A stretch of DNA of 64,000 nucleotides, from positions 17,817,001 to 17,881,000 of the forward strand of contig PUFA01000007.1 in NCBI GenBank assembly GCA_003508835.1, in the 5' to 3' direction. The translations under genes were made by a program, and so were the position numbers. A model generated the notes under the pieces. The model did no database searches, was not told the DNA's origin, and saw nothing but the letters and a program-made list of their open reading frames with translations. This document shows positions 47,743-59,494 of this stretch, piece by piece; the first letter of the stretch is position 1; each line of letters opens with the position of its first letter. This stretch comes from Eonycteris spelaea. Lineage: Eukaryota > Chordata > Mammalia > Chiroptera > Pteropodidae.

Positions 47743-47826
47743 GAGTGACCATTTCATCCCAGTTTACCTGAAACTGTTCTGGTTTAGCACTAAAAGTGCT
47801 AAAGATTGTCCGGGTGGCCATTCACA
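47743..47826. mobile_element. Short MITE-like fragment related to 32939-33060
   Basis: Reads agagtgaccatttcatccca, gtttacctgaaactgttctg, gtttagcactaaaagtgcta, then attgtccgggtggccattca. Same tccca-gttt-acctg and tttagcactaaaag steps as the agggtgacca-type MITE. Confidence 0.5.
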
Positions 47827-48252
47827 CTCCTGCTCCTAATTTTTGGTGGTTTAACATTTTTTAGACAATACACTCCAAAGTTCAATTATTCTTCGACTTC
47901 ACCTTTTTGGCCATAACAAGAATGGCCAGCTCTGAAAAACATATCTGGCCACCACAAATGAACTACACGTAAAAGTAATTATTTCTAATAGAGGGATTGT
48001 GGTTTAGAATTTCCAAAAGTCTAAAAAGATTCAGAAGGCTGTGAATCCCCTTTCTCTACAGATTCCTGTCAGTTACCATTAATAACAATGCAAACTGCAA
48101 CATAGCAATCAGCCAGGCAAGCTTACTCAGATGTCAGCCTCTGGTCTTGGGGGCACTGGAGGAAGAAAGAGCAAATGCAGAGTCCAAAACAACTTCTAAT
48201 TACTGGTCCAGTGCTTTGGAATCAGAAGTAGCAGCAAAACAGGAAACGTGCT
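47827..48252. other. No gene or repeat recognised
   Basis: No supported feature. Confidence 0.5.
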
Positions 48253-48268
48253 CGCACACGCGCGCGTG

Positions 48269-48304
<36 letters not shown>
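48253..48304. repeat. (CG/CA)n alternating purine-pyrimidine tract
   Basis: About 52 uninterrupted alternating bases: a CpG-rich left half (cgcacacgcgcgcgtgcgcg) followed by perfect CA units. Highest CpG density in the window and a strong candidate for left-handed DNA. Confidence 0.95.
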
Positions 48305-48305
<1 letters not shown>

Positions 48306-50115
48306 CAGAACCAGCTTTAATTCTGTGGAGGGGGAGAAGATCCCAAAGGTTCTCAGTGATTTTCTCTTTATTTTTATATAAATCCCTGTAAGCCAGTTAA
48401 TCCTCTTAATTTCCCTAACCTCATTTACATCTCCAATGCTAATTTCCCACCAGGTTCTAAAATCCCTGGGTGAGGTATTTCCTTAGTCTCCTTTCTCTTT
48501 TATTTGCCTCCTCCAATCCTACTAATTTCAGCTGGAAGTTTCCTACCACCTACTGCTAAGTCTGACACTATCATGCATTTTACAAGGTGAGGGTGACTTG
48601 TTCTATGAGAGGGAATCAAAAAGAAGTATTTAAGTCCACCTTTGGCGACATGGACATTTGAAGATTGTTGCTAACGGTGTTATGTAAGTTCAAGTTTATA
48701 AACTCAGGAAAACAAGGGAAAAATGTGCTTTTATTCATGTGAACATGCACACTCACACACGTACACACGTTCATTCTGCATGAAGAAATTCCATTTGCAA
48801 ACGCTTATTTTAAGTATAATGTTCAGGGCAGGTATTACAGACTTCAATTTAAACATACTCTGTTAGTATTAAATATGAATGAATTGGATATTTTCACTTG
48901 TAGAAATGTATGCCCTACGATTATTGTAAAGATTCTGACCGGAGGGAAATCTCTATTTGCAGCTGCTGTGGTACCATCATACTATGGAGTTGTTAAAGGA
49001 AAGAGTGGGGTTTAAAGACAATTTCCTTTTTTGTTGTCAAGTCTCTCTACACGGAACTTCATATATCCACAGAAGCAGGTGTCCTTTCCCAAGTCTGCCA
49101 CCAAATCAATAATGGTCTAATGTAGACTTTAGACCAAAGAGATTGTGAACTTTATGAGAGGTACAACCCTGCTGCATGCCATGTCACGTTGGTTAAAATG
49201 ACAGGAATTCAGCACATCACAGGATACAGGACATGGCCTTTTGTTCATATTATTAAGTGATTTCACCACATAAACATCTGCATGACTTTTTTTTTTTGTC
49301 TAATATACACTAAGATCCCAGTATTAAATTCAGGAATATCACATATTCTTGTATTCAGATTTGTACTTTTTATAGAACTTGGCCCAGGATTTTGAATACA
49401 ATAAAGCTTAATGAGTATTTGTAATATGAATGGAACAGGCTGAACATTTATGAAGTACAGTATTTGAAAGAGAGATATACACTGTTGGTTTATAACCAGA
49501 AAGAGGCATGAGGATAGGTTGTTTTTTGCCAGTCCAAAACATTTTTAAATAATGGGAGTTAGTTGTCACTATTAAAAATTAACAGATTTTACACTTCAAC
49601 AGATACTTTTCGGCTCCTCTTGAGATGCCAGGAACGCTGATGGCACTGGGCCTGCTTTTCCACCTGCCAACAATTGTCTGGAGTTGGAGTAAAGGACCCC
49701 CTTTAGGAGGGCTATGTCTTCCGCTTGCCACAGGGCTCACTGTTCCCTATTATTTTACGTCAGGCCTCTTTACATGTCTTTTTGGCCTCGGTTTCTGCTT
49801 GTGTGGAAAAAAAAAAAAAAACTACACTGGTTTCAGAAGATGTATTTGGAGGTTTGGTATCTCTGGGTACCCACAACAGACTTAGTAGATCTCTAATTCC
49901 CTGGGTGTTATATATCGAACTGTGTATTATTGTGCATATGTAGCTCTCAGGAAGAGTTTCATCAAGTTTTTCAAAGAATGTATACCTGAAAAATATCAAG
50001 AACCATGGGTCTAGGCAGATAGTCGATAAGCGAGTATTTACTGACCATCTACTATAGAAAGAGTTGAGAACTTTCAGTGCCTTCAAATCTTGAATTTCTT
50101 AAATTCCGTATATAG
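48305..50115. other. No gene or repeat recognised
   Basis: Mostly AT-rich. A GC-richer block at 49620-49805 is followed by an A14 run at about 49807-49820. Overlapping open frames of 60-108 codons around 49625-50086 are not recognisable. Confidence 0.5.
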
Positions 50116-50156
50116 GTGTGTGTGTATGCATGCGTGCATACAGACACACAGACACA

Positions 50157-50214
<58 letters not shown>
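50116..50214. repeat. (CA)n microsatellite with imperfect TG/CA left flank
   Basis: About 28 perfect CA units (50158-50214) preceded by gtgtgtgtatgcatgcgtgc and cagacacacagacacagac. It explains the poly-valine/cysteine and poly-threonine/histidine frames on the two strands. Confidence 0.97.
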
Positions 50215-50216
<2 letters not shown>

Positions 50217-51483
50217 TTTTAACAAAGTTTCTCCATACAGTAAAGAATGAATCAATGGTCCAGGCAGCACTGTCTTAATTCAGCATCGTGCTTATACTGA
50301 ACGGCACTTTCTCAATAACATCTCTCAAGTGAAAAATATATTTCACTGCAGCAGTTCTCTTGGTCTCTGATGAGACTACTCAGCCTCCCACTTCAGCCAA
50401 GAAGGAGTCCAAGGAAAGAGAAAGTCTAAGGCTTATGATGAAATTCTTCCCACCCTGAAATGAAAAGTACAGAAACAGCTTGCCACTTTCTTTCTAAACA
50501 CCTCCATTTTATACAAAGTGTGACATTTTAGAAAATCAAAGGGTTTAATATTGACTCAACTCAATCCGAAGTATTCCATCTGATTAAATACACAGCAAAC
50601 TTAATTTAATGACCCTCGAAGCGAGATGAAATCTCCTAAGAAGCTGGAGCCCCTCCCTTGTTTAAAAACTTTTTTCTGTTCTGGTTTTTTAGAGTGAGCT
50701 TCGCATGCCCAGGACAGCTCTATCTTCTTTGCAGATGTACCCACACCACCTGGGTCCGGAAAGGTACATTAAAACTAGAGAAAATTTTAACCCTCTGAAA
50801 CGATTGCTGTGAAAAGAAATTTATTTTAGAAATCAAGAGAGTGTCTACAAAAGGATGAGCTTTCCTGGGACATTATATTTTATACGTTTTGAGAAGCGAG
50901 AAGCATTCTATTGGAAACACCTGGAGCAACTCTTGGTCCAGTTTTCTGCACAGAGAGGAGAATGTTCTTCTAAAACTGAGAAATAATAGTGAGAAATTCT
51001 TAGCGAGAATGACTACAGTTGCTATTGCCAAGCTGAAAGGGAAGGGGGAAGGGGCAAAAAATAGACAAAGGAGCTTGTTTTTAATGACATTAGAGACAAC
51101 TTTATAGACTTACTTGGAAATGAAAGTTTATGAATTAGGAATTATAGAAAGGATGTAGAAGTTCTGTTTCATATGTGTATGTGTGTATACATATGCTAGA
51201 TTTGCTGATTCTCTCCCCATATATATGTATAAATGTATATAATGACATTTAGACAGTACAGTGATTGACTTGCAGTACTGTTCCATTCCTGAAGCTTTAA
51301 AATTGTGTGTCTTATGGAAGTATCTATAATAATGAAATAGACTTGTATAGCACTATAGATTCCAAAAAGCATTATCACATACATTATTTCATATGATCGC
51401 CACAAGCTGAGAGAACTCACGGTCAGTAAGTGGATGAATTTTAATCCCAGATCAGATACACAGACAAACTCTTTTATACATGC
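50215..51483. other. No gene or repeat recognised
   Basis: The region 50560-51110 is less AT-rich and repeat-free. A 72-codon frame at 50889-51107 and a 111-codon minus-strand frame at 51196-51531 (partly across the CA tract) are not recognisable. Confidence 0.5.
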
Positions 51484-51535
51484 ACAGATACACACACACA
51501 CACACACACTCACGCACACACAAATACACACCCGT
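51484..51535. repeat. Imperfect (CA)n microsatellite
   Basis: Degenerate CA units (cacacacacacacacactca, then cgcacacacaaatacacac). Confidence 0.93.
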
Positions 51536-53189
51536 TCTCACACATTTGCACATTTGTACTCAACATTCATACATGCTCACAATTTTATACCAGTATATAC
51601 TTACAAATACCATCACACGTACAATATACTCACACATATGTAATATTAGGAATTTGTATGGGTCTGATTTGTTGGCTTTCTACAACTGTACTCTGTTCAA
51701 AGATGAATGTCCCAAATTACAATATGCTGACAAGAATTTACCCACTGAAATTCTCTAGCACAGACCCTAATTTAAGGGCAGAAGAAGAAAAATAACTGCA
51801 TTGCCTTTCCAACTAAAATGGTTTACAATTCTAAGAGTTTATTTTTTAACTTTTCTGTGCCTTGAATATTTCCTCTTTGATAAAGGACAGCTTACTTGCT
51901 CCATGATAAATTTTTGTTAGAAGAAAAAACCTGTTGGAATTCTGAAACTCCCAGGTCTTGAATTGTAGTTACAATGCTTGTGAACAGGCAAAGTTGTCAA
52001 TGAGAACAGAATGTAGATGCAACGCGCTCGAAAACAAGGATTTGATTAAAGGTATCTTTGTCAGCTGATGCCATGAACTCAGACCTGACCTCTGAATCCT
52101 TTTATAGGCATCTAACTTTATGCCCCTTGGAGAAAACAAAATTTTCTCCAATTTATAATTATAAGTTCCTTAACTTAAAACTCAGAGCAAAAATGAGCCA
52201 CATGGAGAGACCATAAGGAATGTAGGTGGAAAGATTAAAATTGAAGCATAATTCACTGTCTAATGCACATTTCCTTGCCGCAAAGTCTGCTCTCCCCACC
52301 TCCCTAAAGCTCCCTTCTTCATCACCTTCTCTCTAATATTTCTCTGTGGTTCACCCACATCATTTTTCTCTTAGATCTTCAGGGAGCTGTGTTCAGTAAT
52401 GAAATCTCCAGTTTGCTAATGGGCAATAGAACGATAGTCGAAGCTGCATGCTGACCCATTTTTTGCATGTTAATTTGTGTCAGTCTCGGGAATACCTTCC
52501 TTTTTTTGTTAAATGTTTTCACCCTGAGTAAAATAATAGATGAAAAACCTCAGACAAATTATGGACACAAACGACCAGTAGTAAACGAGCAGCTGCCTTT
52601 CAGTTCTCACCACATGGAAAGACATTTATCTTTCTCTAATTGGCATGGATGGTAATTGTGAGCACTGAGACAATTGCTACATCAAAAGAGTCCCTGGTTT
52701 GCACCTTTGCATTATAATGAACCATTGCCACCTGTTTTTTTAATTCTTTGTTTTGTGCAAGCCTCATAAAAACCCCAAAAGATGATACAGATTAGAATCC
52801 TTCAGCAGAATGAGAATATAAAAATATAAAGAAAGGGATTTAATTCAGACCACTTGATTTGATAGGGTTAAACTGTTCCTTATGGTCCAGCAGTGCTTGA
52901 AAGGAACATGGGAGAGTCAGATTCTCTAAGGTTGACTTGGGTCCTCCAATATGCAGGTCCTAGGAAAAGACACTCAAATCCTCTTGGTTCTTGAGCTTTA
53001 CAAACTTAGACCAAACCATCAATATGCCTAGAAAAATAGATCTATGAATTTTAAGTAGCTCTTTCCTGTCCCTCCCAAGCTGTGAATGTGGCTAGGGAAA
53101 GTTATTAACTGAAAACATTAAATGGCACTCCTATTATTCAAGCTGGCTGTAGAAGGAAGTTTGTATCAAGGCTTAGTCTTTCCACTTGC
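51536..53189. other. No gene or repeat recognised; holds an enhancer-like patch
   Basis: Repeat-free over about 1.6 kb, the longest such stretch with non-extreme base composition. See 52390-52760. Confidence 0.5.
52390..52760. promoter_or_regulatory. Candidate conserved non-coding element (best in window)
   Basis: Contains gtttgctaatgggcaataga, catttatctttctctaattg, gcatggatggtaattgtgag, cactgagacaattgctacat and tttgcattataatgaaccat. It has many TAAT/ATTA and CAAT cores, a TTTGCAT octamer half, an ATCTTT step and a cagctg E-box (52592 area) in non-repeat DNA. The texture is that of deeply conserved developmental enhancers. Conservation itself cannot be seen from one sequence. Confidence 0.28.
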
Positions 53190-53405
53190 TTTCTAATATT
53201 TTCAATAATAATATCTAATATTTCAGTCTTTCCTCTGCATCTAGCTAAGTAATTTACATATATTATCTCCATTAAACAGCTGGAACATTTAGCATTCTTA
53301 TTATCATTTTACAGATGAGGAAACTGAAACTTGGGGAAATTAAACAAATCATCCACCCTCATATAGTGATAAAATGAACTACAGTATCTACAACTGTCTG
53401 ACACT
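53190..53405 (-). mobile_element. MIR SINE, minus strand
   Basis: Reads gtaatttacatatattatct, then attcttattatcattttaca, then gatgaggaaactgaaacttg, then gggaaattaaacaaatcatc, then actacagtatctacaactgt. Confidence 0.88.
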
Positions 53406-53499
53406 AAATGATCACCTTAAACTTTTTTTTTGTTTATCACCATGACATAGAAGAAGCAAAATCATAAATCATATAGACATTAAATAATCATATATAACA

Positions 53500-53650
53500 A
53501 ATAGTTTATCTCATTAGTCGGCATGCTCAGTGTTATGCAGTTTCCACTCTCAAAATCACCAAAAATAATAGATAAGGTTTTATAATCCCCATTTGATGGA
53601 TGAAAACCTTAAAACAATAGGTCAAATGACTTTCCAAAACATGCATGCAA
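53500..53650 (-). mobile_element. MIR-like fragment, minus strand
   Basis: Shows ttttataatccccatttgat, then ggatgaaaaccttaaaacaa, then taggtcaaatgactttccaa. Short and diverged. Confidence 0.45.
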
Positions 53651-54146
53651 TGCCCCCCCCATTATAACATACATGGTAGAAAAAAAAGACTCCTGCATTT
53701 TGATAATCTGCAAATTGTCATCACTTGTGGGTGAGATTTTATAGGCTAAATTATGAGTCACGTGTGCCCCCAAGAAAATGTGAGCAAGACATATGATTAA
53801 TAATGTTATTGGTGGTACTCTGTAGAAGTGCAAGAGGGCGTAAATGCATTCTAGTAATAATGAAAAGAATAGAAGAAACACTTTGCATCATGTCACAGTG
53901 GTGAAAGAAGCAAAATGAGTGCATTAAATAAACAAAGTGAATCTTCTGTATGAATGTAGGATAATGCATTTGCCAAGAATCCATCAATCTGGACATGGTT
54001 TAGCATGGAGGAAGAATTTAGAAAATTAGCACATTTGGAATAGTCTTTCCCCAAATGTCCACTGTTTATCTTGACTGGGTTCTTGACTCAAAAATAGTGA
54101 CGAGATAATCATTATTAGTTTTTGGACTGATATTCTTTTTACTACA
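53651..54146. other. No gene or repeat recognised
   Basis: Overlapping minus-strand open frames (53609-53881, 53751-53996) have no recognisable product. Confidence 0.5.
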
Positions 54147-54330
54147 CCCGGGCTAGGTCCTGGTGAGAGCGTAACAGTAGAATCAAATTTGTTAGCTGCC
54201 ATCAGGAAACTTATAAATGTAAATGATGATGATAGATATATACAAACCAGATATAATACGGTGTTCAATGGTGTGCTATAGATTTCAGAAGTTCAGAGAA
54301 GAGTAAATGTTTACCAATTTTATAACAGAT
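54147..54330 (-). mobile_element. L2-like 3' fragment, minus strand
   Basis: Reads gggctaggtcctggtgagag, then atttgttagctgccatcagg, then aaacttataaatgtaaatga, like the reversed L2 3' UTR. Confidence 0.45.
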
Positions 54331-54825
54331 TACTTAGAATGTAATTATCTGATACACTGGTACAGAAAAACTGTTTTGAGATCTTCCCCACTGAAATTAA
54401 TTCATCCATGCACTAAAAGACATTTAAATTCCCTTTAAATTTCATATTATTTAGTGTGGTTGGGTGTAGTTGTTTTAATCCAAGTCTCTTCTGGAATATT
54501 TCCACTGTAGTTCAACCAGAAAAGCTATAGAGGCATTTCAGTATGTGGGATAAGCCAGGCAGAGCACCTGAAACCTAGTGTCTCTCTTGAATTTTTAACT
54601 TTGGTTCTTCTTTATAGTTTGTTAACATTTATTTATCTTGAACTTTAGTTAGATGCTTCCTATCATCCATTTCAATGAGCATTTCTTGAAAATCATTACT
54701 CATCACTGATTTTTTTTTTAATTTTTTTGGTTTCCATTTACTGGCCAAGGCTGTACACGGATGTCATTTAATCTAAGAAGTTTTACGCTAAGACAAAGGA
54801 CATTTCTCCTTAATTACTCACATAT
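54331..54825. other. No gene or repeat recognised
   Basis: AT-rich with T-runs near 54711-54728. Confidence 0.5.
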
Positions 54826-54975
54826 AGAATTTAGAGTTGAATGAGACCTTACAAGATTTCTAACTGACTTTCTTAATTTAGTCAGTGAGGAGACTGAGGC
54901 AATTTAACTGGTTAAATAGCAAGCCCATGTGATACACTTAATGGCTGGCATCAGAAGAAACCCACTCTTTCCTTT
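54826..54975 (-). mobile_element. Ancient SINE/LINE core fragment (MIR- or L3-like)
   Basis: Shows gagttgaatgagaccttaca, then tcagtgaggagactgaggca, then aactggttaaatagcaagcc. The family cannot be fixed by eye. Confidence 0.4.
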
Positions 54976-55849
54976 TGCTTTCATTTACATTCCCCCAAGC
55001 TGTTTCACTCCCATGAGAATATTTATAAACTCCCAGCATTTGAAAGCAAGTTAGTAGAAAGATAATCACTACTCAACATTTGCTACTGAATGGATAGAGT
55101 AATCCAGACCATGGAGACAGAAGGACTGGTTGACGCTGCTGCCTTAAATCTGTCATGTCCAAATGTTCCTTTTTTTCTAGGGCTTCCTGTTGACTTCAAG
55201 TAAAGATATGTGCTTCCTTGATGTCACATCAATGAGAAGGCTAATGATGAGTTCATATAGCTTTGGTGAGAATAACCAAACATCTAAGTGATGTCAGGGG
55301 CCAAAATATTTTCGGTCTAGTCTGAACGAAATAAGCAACCTCTGCATAATGCAGAGAAGGCTCAGCTGTTGTAGGGTGCTAACTTCCATCTGGAAAGTAT
55401 TTTCCTAGCTCAGTGAGAAGTGAGCCCTTGGATGAGGGTGATTCAAGGTGTACCTTGTGGATGTCTTCCCCTCCAAGGAATAATGGAACTTCCCAGTTGG
55501 TAAATTATAAAAAAAAAAAAAAAAATTAAGTACATACAAAACTCATAGTATCTCCTCAATTTTCAGCTACTGTTTTTGTTAGAAAGAATACAAATACAAA
55601 ATTTACAGAACTATATGTGTGTTTTAGTTTTCATCCTGACTCCTAAGATCTAAAGACCAGAGAGATAGTCAGTAGGAAAAAAAAATAAAAAGAGCAGAGA
55701 AACTAGTTTTGCTTTATTAGCATGAATATTTTAACTGCTTATATTTTTGGTTAACATCTTCCTTTCAAAAAGTTTTCATGGTTAACTTGTCCTTGAAAAT
55801 GCAAATAAGAATTATATATTATCCTTGTAACATACGATTGTAAGACTAG
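54976..55849. other. No gene or repeat recognised; holds a perfect palindrome and an A17 run
   Basis: Repeat-free, fairly balanced DNA at 55080-55500. The palindrome CTCTGCAT-A-ATGCAGAG lies at 55340-55356. A run of 17 A lies at 55509-55525. Confidence 0.5.
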
Positions 55850-56050
55850 CTAACGTATTTTGAGTGTCAAGTATTCGACTGGGTACTTTGCATCATGGTT
55901 CGTGTTCTTTCTTCTTCGTGACCACTCTACAAGGAAAGTGTTATTGCCTTTTTCTACAAATCAGGGCACAGACATGGTAGAACTAAGCAGGCTAAATCAC
56001 AGAGCTAAAAGTGACAAGAACATTTTTATGCCTTTCGAGTATATTCTTGG
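55850..56050 (-). mobile_element. MIR SINE, minus strand
   Basis: Reads gagtgtcaagtattcgactg, then ttattgcctttttctacaaa, then tcagggcacagacatggtag, then ctaaatcacagagctaaaag. The 96-codon frame at 55860-56150 runs through it and is not a gene. Confidence 0.65.
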
Positions 56051-56739
56051 GACCCAGAGGGAACACAAAAGTGAAACACTTCCTCAGAGACTGTATGTGC
56101 TAAGAGACTGTATGTGCTATGTGACCAATTCTACTGATTTCAAACAGTGAGGAAAGCAGATTAAAGGAATCACTCCTCTTCAAAACATGATGAAAATTGT
56201 GGGTAGATAGTCATGGTCTGGAGCATTCCAGAACAGCTTTATAGATCCCTGGCCTATAGTTATTTCTAATTTTATTTTAATAAGAATATAAATTGTGCAC
56301 ATTTTGACACTGATCGCTGTGCATCAATGAATTGGCTAGCTGAAGGTGAGACTAGCCAAATACCCAGCATCATTTCAGTGTATGTGGTTATTCTCTGCTG
56401 GTTACAGTTGTGATCAATCAGTAACTCTCATGAAATGACAAACTCAGTTTCATGGGAAAAAGTGGCTTAGAAAACAAAGCCAATTACTCATCTTTATGAC
56501 TGCACTGCAGAGAAAGACAAGTACTTTAAAAATGTGAGAGTTCTTGGTATAAAAGCAAACTAAATAACTCTTTATAAGTGACTTTCGTTGGGCAGATTTT
56601 AAGGAATCGGTTATAGTCTATAGTCTAGGTTTATAAGGGCTATCACGAATGAGAATATTTGCAAATTGATGCTATAATCCTGGTGAGCACCAAGATTGCT
56701 CAGGTGTTGGAGACCCACAGAGAAAATGATAAATTTGTA
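56051..56739. other. No gene or repeat recognised
   Basis: A near-direct repeat 'agagactgtatgtgct' occurs twice in tandem at about 56087-56118. Otherwise featureless. Confidence 0.5.
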
Positions 56740-57446
56740 CTTCCTAACTCAAACCACATATGAAAAACAACTGAAAATGTATAAAAGACCAAAACATAGG
56801 AGCAAATACCATAGTCAAAATTCTTAGACTAAAACACAGGTGTAAATCTTAGTCATCTTAAGTTAGGCAATGGCTTTTTGGATATAAAACCAAAAGCAAC
56901 CACCAGAAAAATTAAATAAATTGGACTTTACTAACATCTAAAACTTCTTTTTGCACCAAAGGACATTACAAAGAAAGTGAAGTGGTAACTCACACAACAG
57001 AAGAAAGTATTTGCAATTCATATATCTGATAAGGGTCTCATATTCAGAATATATAAAGAACTCTAACCACTCAACAATAAAAAGACAAATAACCCAGCTT
57101 AAAAATTGGCAATGGCCTGAATAGACATTTCTTCAAAGAAGGTATGCAAAAGGCTGATAATACATATAAAGATGTTCAACATCATTGTCATTAAAAAATC
57201 AAATCAAAACCACGAGATTCAGTACCATTAGGAGGAGGAGGAGGAGGATGATGATGACAATGACGATGACGATGATGATGAAATAGACAATAGAACTGAT
57301 GTTTTGGAGGGGACGTGGAGAAATGGTAAATTTCCTACATTGCTGTTGGTAATAAAAAATGGTACAGTCAGTCACTCTGGAAAATAATTTGACAGTTCCT
57401 CAAAAAGCTAAACACAGAATTACCATATTACTCAGGAACTCTACTC
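56740..57446 (+). mobile_element. L1 LINE, ORF2 C-terminal region (left part of split copy)
   Basis: Order: acaggtgtaaatcttagtca, gttaggcaatggctttttgg, accaaaagcaaccaccagaa, ctttttgcaccaaaggacat, tctgataagggtctcatatt, atagacatttcttcaaagaa, ggtacagtcagtcactctgg, cagttcctcaaaaagctaaa. This is the L1 ORF2 end in full order. It breaks at ctctactc and resumes at 57838. A GAG/GAT triplet tract is inserted at 57231-57283. Stops and frameshifts throughout. Confidence 0.92.
57231..57283. repeat. (GAG)n(GAT)n triplet tract inside L1
   Basis: Five to six gag units, then about a dozen gat/gac units, replacing the usual L1 sequence after 'accatta'. Confidence 0.92.
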
Positions 57447-57837
57447 TGTAATACAGAGTCTAACTCCACTTATTGAGGTTTGACTGCTGACAGTTTTTAA
57501 GTCTCACCTCCACCTCGCATCTGGGCATACTTATAAGAAAGCCTGGTTATTTCTCCTTTGGGCCATGTTTGGAGTTTTGAACTACTCAACCTCTTCCCTT
57601 GCATGGGAACCATCACTCTGGCTTCACTCCCTAACAATGAACACCCCAGATCAATCTCTTTTCTTTCTCTTAAGCAATTTTTGGACCAGCTTGGGAGGCC
57701 TGCCCTTCTCTCTCCAGAAAGCCACATCATAATAAAACTCTTCATATTCTTTTGGTATGTATGTGGTATCATCAATCCTTATAGGCAAACCAAGTTTTGG
57801 ATGGGGGTCATCTTTCTTCTACATAGGGTCCACGGTA
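57447..57837 (+). mobile_element. Solo-LTR-like insertion (retroviral LTR) in the L1
   Basis: 391 bp that interrupt the L1. It begins TG, ends TA (perhaps a decayed CA) and is flanked by a 5-bp direct repeat TACTC (57442-57446 and 57838-57842). It has AATAAA at 57731-57736 followed by a T-rich region, as in an LTR R/U5 boundary. No gag, pol or env sequence is present. The family was not identified. The 92- and 114-codon frames across it are not genes. Confidence 0.7.
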
Positions 57838-58355
57838 TACTCCTAGGGACATGCCCAACAGAACTGAAAGTATGTGCTCATACAGGACTTGTATGTTTAT
57901 AGCTATATTATGCATAAGAAACACAATGTAGAAAAAACCCAAATGTCCATCAACTGAGGAATAGATAATTTAAATATTCTATATCCATACAATGGAATAT
58001 TAGTCTTAAAAGCAATAAAGTTCTGGTATATGATATATCATAGATAAACTTTGAAAATATTATAGTAAGTGAGAGAAACCAGCCACAAATGGTCACATAT
58101 TATACGATTACATCGATATGGAGTTGCCAGAATAGGGATAGAAAGTGGACTAACATTTGTCAGGAGCTGGGGAGAAGGGAGTAATGGAGAGTGACAGCCT
58201 AATGGGTATGGGGCTTCTTTTTGGGGTGATGAAATGTTCTGGAATTACATAGTGGTGGTGGTTATGAATACACTAAAAACTCACCAAACTGTACATATTA
58301 AAATGTTGAATATTATAACATGTGAATTATATTTAATAAAAAAGTATTTTTTTAA
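57838..58355 (+). mobile_element. L1 LINE 3' end (right part of split copy)
   Basis: Continues with tactcctagggacatgccca, acagaactgaaagtatgtgc, caaatgtccatcaactgagg, catacaatggaatattagtc, gatgaaatgttctggaatta, catagtggtggtggttatga, ending with the 3' UTR aattatatttaataaaaaag. The element is truncated at its 5' end. Confidence 0.92.
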
Positions 58356-59494
58356 TTAAGATTACTCAGATTTTTCTCCTTTCAGCAGAGCTTTGCAAGC
58401 CCTGCCCCCTTGCTCAACATATTAATGATCCCTTATTAATCAGAGAATTAAAATCTACTTCCTTGTAATGTTTGTCAGGACTGTGTATAATCAATGCTGA
58501 TATTCATCTTTCTATATTTTTTACTATTCCCCTTGAACTCTTATGTTCCAGAAAAACCTAACTTACCCAGACTTCTTTCTTTTTATATTTTTCTCATGGT
58601 GTCCTTCTACTTGGGATATATCCATCTTTGCTTTCTGAGTTTTATGTCCTTTGAGGTCAAGTCATAAAGCTAACCCCCATCCTCTGTAGAGTTCTTTCAC
58701 CCCTTTCTGATCTCTAAAGCATTTTATTGATAGATCTCTTATGCAATACTTCCCACTCTCAACTCTGTACTTTGACTTATGTTGTATGTTAAGAGCAACG
58801 GAAATCCACTGAAGGGACTGAAGCAGTCACACACCCAGAGTAAATTTAGGCTTTTGAAAAGTTTACTCAGTTAACTCAGTACAGTACTATATGAGAAATG
58901 GGTCAGATAGAAGGGAAAATAAAATCAGAGAGAATATGTGATAGGATGTGATTATATTAATTCAGATGAGAGGTCATGGTGTCTTAGAACAAGTGGAAGT
59001 GAGGCTAAAAAGAAGTATACGGATTTAAGATGAATTTTGTACTTAGAAGTACAGAATTTCTGTGTTATTTGCTGAAGGAGGAATATGCTCCCTGCTGGGC
59101 ATTAGCGTAACTCCTGTGTGGTTTTGTGTAGTATCCAAGCCACTAAGACTAGGAATCCGGTGATCTGGATGGTGACATTTAAGGAGAGAGTGGCTAGATG
59201 TATACTGTAGAATGTTCCAGAAAGCATAGGTTTTCTCTTTGCTGGTCTGCTGAGTATCTATAACCATGTTTGACATACAGTAGATAATCAATAAACTTTT
59301 AATAAACAAAAATAGAATTTATCAAGAACTCATAAAAACAGCATTAACTCATCAGATGAGAAATGGAGGAACACTTCATTGATTTGTGGATAAATAGTAC
59401 TTTATAAATCCATCTTTGCCATCTCCTCTGATAATAACTCCAAATCCACTAATATTAGCAGCTACTATCAGGGATAAATTCTGGGAGGCATCAG
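58356..59494. other. No gene or repeat firmly recognised
   Basis: Pyrimidine-rich text at 58560-58790 is vaguely L2-like (cctttgaggtcaagtcataa) but too diverged to call. An 88-codon minus-strand frame at 59043-59309 is not recognisable. Confidence 0.45.

Noticed and set aside
50052..50278. Cysteine/valine and threonine/histidine-rich frames
   Set aside because: Translations of the CA microsatellite on the two strands.
57558..57902. 114-codon plus-strand open frame
   Set aside because: It spans the LTR-like insertion and the L1 junction. Chance frame.
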